Below are positions 57,589 through 64,000 of a DNA stretch of 64,000 nt, in pieces; position 1 is the stretch's first letter, and each line of letters opens with the position of its first letter. A program made the translations under genes and the position numbers. Origin of the DNA: Mobilicoccus caccae (GTDB lineage Bacteria > Actinomycetota > Actinomycetes > Actinomycetales > Dermatophilaceae). A model generated the notes under the pieces. The model did not search any database and was not told the origin of the DNA. It was given only the letters and a program-made list of their open reading frames with translations. The stretch spans positions 1,717,199 through 1,781,198 of the forward strand of contig NZ_BSUO01000001.1 in the NCBI RefSeq assembly GCF_030161635.1. The letters run 5' to 3'.

Positions 57589-58143
57589 TCAGGCCAGGAA
57601 GTCGGCCAGGACGAGCTCGATGTCGCCGTGGGGCGAGGTCCAGGTGAGCCGGTCACCGGTGGTGCGCTCCCCGTAGCAGCCGAGACCCGGGCCGGTGAGC
57701 AGCGCCATCGCGGGGCGACCGGGGTCGACGACGAGCATGGCGGGGATCCCGGCGCGGGCGTACTCGCGTGGCTTGGTGATCCAGTCGCGTTCACCGGAGG
57801 TCGGGGAGACGACCTCGACGGCGAGCAGAACGTGCCGGGCCGCGATGCGGGTCGCCTCCGGCGGGGCGTCGCCGGCCAGGACCATCACGTCGGGCCGCCG
57901 GACCGTGGGCCGTGGGTCGCCGGAGAGGCTCAGGTGCAGTTCGGAGACCGGCCCCATGCCGGCCGGACAGGCGCGGCGAAGCTCGAAGTACACGTTGTCG
58001 CACACGCGACGGTTGCCCAGTGACTCCCCCGGTGACACGACCGGCACCCCCTGCACCAGTTCGATGTCCCGCTGCTCCTCGGGCACGACGAGGTCGTCCC
58101 ACTCGTGCATCGTCAGGACGGACAACGGTTCGACGACGCTCAT
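57589..58143 (-). CDS. Uma2-family (PD-(D/E)XK-like) protein
   Basis: The 184-residue product has the Uma2 layout: a start LTMHEWDDLVVPEEQRDIELVQG, the acidic RRPDVMVLAGD, the E-V-x-S-P motif LLAVEVVSPTSGERD and KPREYARAGIPAMLVVD with the conserved Lys. This is the endonuclease-like fold, but the biological role is unknown. It stands alone upstream of the small gene at 57180. Confidence 0.88.
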   Translation of the reverse strand: MSVVEPLSVLTMHEWDDLVVPEEQRDIELVQGVPVVSPGESLGNRRVCDNVYFELRRACPAGMGPVSELHLSLSGDPRPTVRRPDVMVLAGDAPPEATRIAARHVLLAVEVVSPTSGERDWITKPREYARAGIPAMLVVDPGRPAMALLTGPGLGCYGERTTGDRLTWTSPHGDIELVLADFLA

Positions 58144-58235
58144 CGGGTCGACCTCCTCTCGCGTGAGGCCAGTGTCCCATCCCGGCCCGGATCACGACCA
58201 GAGGTTCGAGTGCCGAGCGGTCCCAGGCATGACAA

Positions 58236-58272
58236 AGGCCCCTGACCGAGCGTTTCCGCTGGTCAGGGGCCT
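58236..58272 (-). terminator. Terminator of the tRNA-Gly-Cys-Val operon
   Basis: A 12-bp perfect stem (58236-58247 with 58261-58272), extended by three pairs inside, lies 8 bp after tRNA-Val(GAC). In the minus direction it is followed by TTTGTC. It is a good intrinsic terminator for the tRNA cluster. Confidence 0.8.
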
Positions 58273-58280
58273 CATACCTC

Positions 58281-58355
58281 TGGTGGGCGATACTGGGTTT
58301 GAACCAGTGACCTCTTCCGTGTCAAGGAAGCGCGCTACCGCTGCGCCAATCGCCC
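58281..58355 (-). tRNA. tRNA-Val (anticodon GAC)
   Basis: A cloverleaf of 72 bases plus an encoded CCA: acceptor GGGCGAT/ATCGCCC, anticodon loop TTGACAC, T loop TTCAAAC. It is the last gene of the tRNA-Gly, Cys, Val cluster. Confidence 0.96.
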
Positions 58356-58381
58356 GACGAAGCGCACGAGACGCTTCTGAG

Positions 58382-58452
58382 AGGTGGAGACGGGATTTGA
58401 ACCCGTGTACACGGCTTTGCAGGCCGTTGCCTCGCCTCTCGGCCACTCCACC
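58382..58452 (-). tRNA. tRNA-Cys (anticodon GCA)
   Basis: A 71-base cloverleaf: acceptor GGTGGAG/CTCCACC, anticodon loop CTGCAAA, T loop TTCAAAT, discriminator T (U in the RNA) as expected for tRNA-Cys. Confidence 0.96.
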
Positions 58453-58495
58453 ACGAAGGCCGGATGACATGCCTTCCGAGGGAGGCGATCCTCCG

Positions 58496-58568
58496 AGCGG
58501 ACGACGGGACTCGAACCCGCGACCCTCACCTTGGCAAGGTGATGCTCTACCAACTGAGCCACGTCCGC
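58496..58568 (-). tRNA. tRNA-Gly (anticodon GCC)
   Basis: A 73-base cloverleaf: acceptor GCGGACG/CGTCCGC, anticodon loop TTGCCAA, T loop TTCGAGT. It is first in the cluster, so the promoter should lie just to its right. Confidence 0.96.
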
Positions 58569-58937
58569 ATGTGTACTGCTCGTGCTTCTGCGTGATCCGG
58601 TGAGTTCACCATCCGTTCTCCGGTGGTGCCCCTCCGGTCTCCCGCAGCGTGCTCGAAGACAGTAACCGATGCCGCACGCCGGAGTCCAACCGGGCCGCCG
58701 CGCGCGTGTCCTCGCCGGTGGGGCGAGGTCACCGCCCGGTCCACCGCCTCGTCGCCGAGGCGGGCTCCTCCCCGCCGATGAGGCAGACTCGTCCTGGGCC
58801 GCAGCGCCCGTCGACGACGACGGTGGCGCGCGAGGACGGTCGTCGGTGCTGGGCGATAACGTTCTCCTCGCGCGGGTCTCATGCCCGCCCCGACCCCTGA
58901 CCGAAGAACACCGAAGCACGAAGAACAAGAAGGACCT
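58569..58937. other. Intergenic stretch between tRNA-Gly and glgX
   Basis: About 370 bases without a convincing gene on either strand. Its position implies divergent promoters for the tRNA cluster (left) and glgX (right), but I cannot point to clear -35/-10 boxes. Only the AGAAGGA site before glgX stands out. Confidence 0.5.
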
Positions 58938-61228
58938 ATGGACATCTGGCCAGGAACCGCCTACCCCCTCGGCGCCACCTACGACGGATCCGGGGTGAAC
59001 TTCGCGCTGTTCTCGGAGATCGCCGACCGCGTCGAGCTCTGTCTCGTCAGCGAGGACGGCACGGAGACGCGTCTCGAACTCACCGAGGTCGACGGCTACG
59101 TGTGGCACGGCTACGTGCCCAACCTGCAGCCCGGCCAGCGCTACGGCTACCGGGTGCACGGGCCCTACGACCCGACCAACGGGCATCGGTGCAACCCCGC
59201 CAAGCTCCTGCTCGACCCGTACGCCAAGGCCATCGACGGGCAGGTCACCGGCGACGAGGCCCTGTTCTCCTACACCTTCGGCGACGTGAGCTCGTTCAAC
59301 GACGCCGACTCCCTCGGCCACACGATGCTCTCGGTCGTCGTCAACCCGTTCTTCGACTGGGGTCACGACCGCCCGCCGCGTCACGAGTACCACGAGTCGG
59401 TCATCTACGAGGCCCACGTCAAGGGCCTGACGATGACCCACCCCGACATCCCCGAGGAGATCCGCGGTACCTACGCGGCCATCGCACACCCGGCGATCAT
59501 CGAGCACCTGACCGAGTTGGGCGTGACCGCCATCGAACTGCTGCCCGTGCACCAGTTCGTCCAGGACACGCACCTGCAGGAGAAGGGTCTGCGCAACTAC
59601 TGGGGCTACAACACGATCGGGTTCCTCGCCCCGCACAACGAGTACGCGGCCACCGGCACCCAGGGCCAGCAGGTCACCGAGTTCAAGGCGATGGTCAAGG
59701 CCCTGCACGAGGCCGACATCGAGGTCATCCTCGACGTCGTCTACAACCACACCGCCGAGGGCAACGAGTACGGCCCGACGCTGTGCTTCCGCGGCATCGA
59801 CAACTCGGCGTACTACCGCCTCGTCGACGACGCCAAGGACCACTACTACGACACGACCGGCACCGGAAACTCGCTGCTCATGCGTAACCCGCACGTGCTG
59901 CAGCTCATCATGGACTCCCTGCGGTACTGGGTCACCGAGATGCACGTCGACGGCTTCCGCTTCGACCTCGCCGCCACGCTGGCCCGCCAGTTCCACGAGG
60001 TCGACAAGCTCTCGGCGTTCTTCGACCTCATCCAGCAGGACCCGGTCATCAGCCAGGTCAAGCTCATCGCCGAGCCCTGGGACCTCGGCGACGGCGGCTA
60101 CCAGGTCGGCAACTTCCCCCGCTGTGGACCGAGTGGAACGGGCGTTACCGCGACACCGTGCGCGACTACTGGCGTGGTGAGGCGGCCGGCCTGGCCGAGT
60201 TCGCCTCGCGCCTGTCGGGCTCCTCGGACCTGTACGAGCACAACGGGCGTCGCCCCATCGCCTCGATCAACTTCATCATCGCCCACGACGGTTTCACGCT
60301 GCGCGACCTCGTCTCCTACAACGAGAAGCACAACGCGGCAAACGGCGAGGACGGCAACGACGGCGAGAGCCACAACCGCTCCTGGAACCACGGGGTCGAG
60401 GGTCCGACCGACGACCCCGACATCCGGGCGCTGCGGCTGCGGCAGATCCGCAACTACATGACGACGCTGCTGGTCAGCCAGGGTGTGCCGATGATCGCCC
60501 ACGGCGACGAACTCGGCCGCACCCAGGGCGGCAACAACAACGTCTACTGCCAGGACAACGCCATCTCCTGGATCGACTGGGATCTCGGCCGCGAACAGCA
60601 GAGCCTGTTCGACTTCTCCCGCCACGTGGTCCAGCTGCGCCAGGACCACCCGGTCTTCCGGCGCCGCCGGTTCTTCCAGGGCAACGCCGACCACGGCGGT
60701 CGCTCCGAGGTCGGCGACATCGTGTGGTTCGGCACCCAGGGCAGCGAGATGACCGAGGAGGACTGGCAGACCGGCTACGCCCGCACCCTGGCCGTCCTGC
60801 TCAACGGCGACGCCATCCCCGAGCCGGGTCCCCTGGGCCAGCGCATCAAGGACGACGACTTCGTCATGATGTTCAACGCCCACCACGAGGACGTCGACTT
60901 CGTCGTCCCCGACGTCATCGCCGACGTGGAGTGGGAGAAGGTCGTCGACACCCAGCTCCCGACCGGCATCCCCGACCCGACCACGGCGCTGCTGGCCTCC
61001 GGCGAGACCCTCACCGTCGGCTCCCGCTCGATGGTCGTCGTCAAGAGCCGGCCCATCGAGCGCGACGTGCTCGAGGAGGACGCCGAGGAGGCCGAGCGCG
61101 AGGCCGAACTCATCGCGGACGCCGACGAGTCCGAGCGCTCGCCCGAGCTCACCGAGAAGGCGGCAGAGCGCGCCGCCCGCGCCAAGGAGCACGAGAAGGC
61201 CGACGGCGGGTCCTCCGGCCAGGAGTGA
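58938..61228 (+). pseudogene. glgX: Glycogen debranching enzyme GlgX, frame broken as sequenced
   Basis: Glycosidase that removes the short branches left by glycogen phosphorylase. The start [25 protein letters not shown] leads into an N-terminal CBM48-like domain, then a GH13 barrel with [14 protein letters not shown] and the nucleophile Asp in VDGFRFDLA. At the C run 60116-60120 one base is missing; restoring it gives [23 protein letters not shown], and the second frame then continues through [14 protein letters not shown] and [12 protein letters not shown] to 61228. The restored length is about 763 residues, with an acidic C-terminal tail. A consensus error is likely. Confidence 0.92.
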
Positions 61229-61252
61229 GGCCGCCCGTTCCCGGGTCGATCC

Positions 61253-61302
61253 GACACGACAGGGGCGTCGCACCGTGCGGTGCGACGCCCCTGCGTCGTG
61301 TC
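61253..61302. terminator. Bidirectional terminator between glgX and ppk2
   Basis: A large hairpin: the inner stem 61261-61275 with 61278-61292 and the outer stem 61253-61260 with 61295-61302, separated by a two-base bulge. It lies between two convergent genes and can serve both. Confidence 0.8.
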
Positions 61303-61315
61303 CGGCTGACACCGA

Positions 61316-62248
61316 TCAGCTCTCGGCGAGCCGCGCCTTCTCGACCTCGACGTCGAAGTCGGCCGGCGGCCACTGCGGGTCCACCTCCCGCAGGGCGCCG
61401 AGCAGCAGTTGCTGCACCGCCAGGCGCGCATACCACTTGCGGTCCGCGGGGACGACGTACCAGAGCGCGGTGTCCGTGGAGGTCTTGAGCAGCGCCTCCG
61501 CGTACGCCTCCTGGTAGGCGTCCCAGTTCAGGCGCACATCGACGTCGCCCGGGTTGTACTTCCAGTACTTGTCCGGCCGGTCCAGGCGCTCGCCCAGCCG
61601 CTCCTTCTGCTCCTGCGAGCCGATGTGGAGCATGACCTTGACGATCGTCGTACCGGAGTCGGTCAGTGACTTCTCGAAGGTGCGGATCTGCGAATACCGG
61701 CGGCGCCACGTCGAGGCCGGCACGAGGCCGTCGACCCGGGCCACGAGGACGTCCTCGTAGTGGGAGCGGTCGAACACGCCGATCATGCCGGGCTCGGGCA
61801 GCGCCTGACGGATCCGCCAGAGGAAGGGGTGGCGCCGCTCCTGCGCGGTCGGCTTCTTGAAGGCCGTGATCGACACGCCCTGAGGGTCGAGCAGGCCGAC
61901 CACGTGCCGCATGATGCCGCCCTTGCCCGAGGTGTCCATGCCCTGGATCACCAAGAGGACCGACCTCGTGTCGCCACCGCGGGAGGCCGCGTACAGACGC
62001 TCCTGCAGTTCGGCGACCTCCGCCGCGCAGACCGCCATCGCGACCTCGGCCTCGGCCTTGCCGCCCTCGAACGCCGGTGTGGCAGAGGTGTCCACGTCGG
62101 CGAGGCGGAACCCCTCACCGACGCGCAACGCCTCGGCCACCTGATTCTCGAACTGCCGACCGACCTTCTTCTCGACCTTCTTCTCGACCTTCTTGTCCAG
62201 CTTCTTCGCCGACGTCCTCTCGGCCTTCTTCTCTGATTTCTTACCCAT
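61316..62248 (-). CDS. ppk2: Polyphosphate kinase 2 family phosphotransferase
   Basis: Transfers phosphate between polyphosphate and nucleotides in the cytoplasm. The 310-residue product has a Lys-rich coiled start (DKKVEKKVEKKVGRQ), Walker A in VIQGMDTSGKGGIMRHV, Walker B with the lid in GVFDRSHYEDVLVARV, and the C-terminal YNPGDVDVRLNWDAYQEAY, all typical of PPK2. It overlaps the upstream hydrolase gene by 8 bp, so the two are likely translated together. It converges on glgX. Confidence 0.92.
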   Translation of the reverse strand: MGKKSEKKAERTSAKKLDKKVEKKVEKKVGRQFENQVAEALRVGEGFRLADVDTSATPAFEGGKAEAEVAMAVCAAEVAELQERLYAASRGGDTRSVLLVIQGMDTSGKGGIMRHVVGLLDPQGVSITAFKKPTAQERRHPFLWRIRQALPEPGMIGVFDRSHYEDVLVARVDGLVPASTWRRRYSQIRTFEKSLTDSGTTIVKVMLHIGSQEQKERLGERLDRPDKYWKYNPGDVDVRLNWDAYQEAYAEALLKTSTDTALWYVVPADRKWYARLAVQQLLLGALREVDPQWPPADFDVEVEKARLAES

Positions 62249-63478
62249 GATTCTCCTGTTCGGTCACGGACGAGTAGCCGCCCGGAACGGCGGGCCGCCG
62301 CGTGAGGCCCGAGACGAAATCTGCGACGACCGCGTTCCAGCGGTCGGGGTCGACGTTCCACTCCTTGACGTGCCGCGCGTCGTCCCACGGCTCGAAGCGC
62401 ACGACGTCGGGTCGCAAACCGGCGAGCGTCACCGACGCCCCCACGGGGACGACGTCGTCGTCACGGGAGTGGATGAGCAGGATCGGCCGGTCGAGTTCGT
62501 CGGCGCGAACCTGCCACCGCGTCGTCGCCAGGTCGAGGGGTTGTTCGGCGCCGACGAGCAGCCGGGAGGCCCACCGGTCTCCGAGCAGAGCCCGCACCAG
62601 GCCGCCGAGCATGCGGGGCAGTCGCCGCAGCCGCGCCTGGTGCTCGATCACCTCCACCCAGTCGATGACCGGGCCGTCGAGGACGATGCCGGGGATCTTG
62701 TCGCGGTGCTCGGAGTGCTCGAGCGCCTGCAGGACGATCGCGCCGCCCATCGACCACCCGAAGAGCACGACCTCGCTCGCGCCCTGGTCCAGGCAGTACC
62801 GGATGCAGGCGTCCACGTCGCGCCACTCGGTCAGCCCGAGGGCGATGAGCCCGTCGGGGCTCGCGGGGGCCAGGGAGTCGTTGCGGTAGGAGGGCACGAG
62901 GCAGGTGATGCCCTGCTCGTGCAGGACGGGGACCGCCCGCAGGCACTCCTCGCGCATCGCCCCACGCCCGTGGACGAGCACGGCCCACGTGCCGCTCGCC
63001 TCGGGGCCCGCGTCGACGACCCAGGCCGGCAGCGGCCCGAGTTCACCGTCGACGATCACGTCGCGCGAGGGCAGGCCGAGCGACCGGGCCGGATCGCCGA
63101 CGAAGATGTGGCTGGTCCAGCGGGCGGGTCCGGGCGCGGGGGTGCCGATGTCGACCCGCACCAACTCCTCACGACGCGCCGCGCCTTGGGGTCGATCTCG
63201 AGGATGTCGCCGACCCGCACGTGGGTGCGGCCGCCGTCGAGCCACAGACCGTAGTTGCCGCGGACCGCCGTCTCGGCGTCCAGCCGCAGGGTGATGGTGT
63301 CCGCGCCCACCTCGAGCACCGTCGTGTTCTCGGGCTTCTCACGCTCGGGCGTGAGCAGCACGCGGGCGAAGTACCAGGCGATGCCGAACGACGCGGCCAC
63401 CGACGCGAGAGCCACGGCACCTCCGGTGGCACCCGCCACCTTGGCGACCCCGACCCACGAGACCCCATCCGACTTCAT
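62241..63478 (-). pseudogene. Alpha/beta hydrolase with N-terminal membrane segment, frame broken as sequenced
   Basis: ATG 63478 (MKSDGVSWVGVAKVAGATGG) opens a membrane helix and a beta-rich stretch (VLEVGADTITLRLDAETAVR, GRTHVRVGDILEIDPKAR), which then loses frame near 63172. The continuation is in the next frame: REELVRVDIGTPAPGP and an alpha/beta hydrolase with the nucleophile elbow GWSMGG, Asp in LIHSRDDDVVP and His in DDARHVKEW. One missing base joins the two into about 412 residues. Unlike the other breaks, it does not fall in a long homopolymer. Substrate unknown. Confidence 0.75.
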
Positions 63479-63572
63479 CCGTCCATGGTGACACCGCATC
63501 CGAGGAGAAGCCTGGTAGGGCACGCCTGCACGCCGACCGGCGCCCACGGCGATCACCCGTGAGAATGAGCGC

Positions 63573-64000
63573 ATGGACCTCCCCGTGCCACTGCCCCTCG
63601 CCCCGATGCTCGCCAAGGCGGTCGCCGACGTGCCCGAGCCCGACTCGGTCGCCGGTGGGCTGGCGTACGAACCCAAGTGGGACGGGTTCCGGGCGCTCAT
63701 CCTGCGCGACGGCGACGAGCTCGAGCTCGCGAGCCGCGGCTCGAAGTCACTCACACGCTACTTTCCCGAGTTGCGTGAACCGTTGCTCGACCTGCTGCCC
63801 GACAAGGGCGTCCTCGACGCCGAGATCGTCGTGCGCACAGGCGAACCCGGCGCCGAACGCCTGCACTGGGAGGCGTTGTCCCAGCGCATCCACCCGGCCG
63901 AGTCGCGCATCCGCAAGCTCTCGGTCGAGACCCCGGCGGAGGTCATCGCCTTCGACCTCGTGGCCGTCGGCGACGAGTCGCTGCTCGACGTCGAGTTCGC
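63573..64000 (+). CDS. ATP-dependent DNA ligase, 5' part
   Basis: The frame from ATG 63573 is open to the window end (142 codons): MDLPVPLPLAPMLAKAVADVP, then the nucleotidyl-transferase motif I with the adenylated Lys in YEPKWDGFRALIL, followed by LELASRGSKSLTRYFPEL and LDAEIVV (motif III). This is a LigC/LigB-type ligase as found in actinobacteria with NHEJ-like repair genes. The C-terminus and possible extra domains lie outside the window. Confidence 0.88.
   Translation, partial: MDLPVPLPLAPMLAKAVADVPEPDSVAGGLAYEPKWDGFRALILRDGDELELASRGSKSLTRYFPELREPLLDLLPDKGVLDAEIVVRTGEPGAERLHWEALSQRIHPAESRIRKLSVETPAEVIAFDLVAVGDESLLDVEF

Overview
The window is high-GC, densely packed DNA of an actinobacterium. 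The order rel-apt-secF-secD-yajC-ruvB-ruvA-ruvC-yebC-pdxT-pdxS, a phosphatidylinositol-phosphate-type pgsA, a HIT protein and thrS nearby, and a tRNA-Gly/Cys/Val trio all fit Micrococcales; a finer placement (for example Intrasporangiaceae) would be a guess.

Layout. (1) Positions 1-22,990 are chromosomal core: stringent response (rel), purine salvage (apt), SecDF-YajC export, RuvABC Holliday-junction processing, pyridoxal phosphate synthesis (pdxS/pdxT), phospholipid synthesis, an EF-G-like GTPase, a HIT hydrolase, an NnrS membrane protein, an acyl-CoA synthetase, thrS and an rRNA methyltransferase. (2) About 23,000-56,350 is accessory. It opens with recombination debris and an IS1380-type element that carries another IS inside its transposase, then a copper-handling module (two-component system, SHOCT protein, multicopper oxidase, beta-propeller lipoprotein, Met-rich membrane protein). 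An IS3-family copy then joins this to the remains of an integrative conjugative element: NTF2-like membrane protein, M23 peptidase, two DUF6112 pilin-like proteins, TrbL, SCO6880, VirB4-like ATPase, TraG-like coupling protein, SSB, DUF4913 protein and a large serine recombinase next to tRNA-Val(CAC). (3) Positions 56,355-64,000 return to core: tRNAs, a PGPGW membrane protein, a Uma2 protein, glgX, ppk2, an alpha/beta hydrolase and the start of an ATP-dependent DNA ligase.

Seven IS copies lie in the accessory region (six IS3-family, one IS1380-type). I resolved the exact ends of all six IS3 copies by pairing terminal inverted repeats with 3-bp target duplications; five have clean duplications. 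Four conjugative-element genes (SCO6880, ssb, DUF4913, integrase) are each split by an IS, and removing the IS plus one duplication restores every frame exactly. In one place the nesting is three deep: IS-Z inside IS-W inside the integrase gene. The conjugation operon also carries two antisense passengers, a TIGR02391-family gene between the two DUF6112 genes and a gene of unknown family behind SCO6880.

A second pattern is technical. secF (twice), ruvA, pgsA, thrS, a histidine kinase and glgX each lose one base in a G/C homopolymer of four or five. Several of these genes are normally essential, so consensus error is more likely than mutation. These loci are marked as broken as sequenced, with the intended product described.
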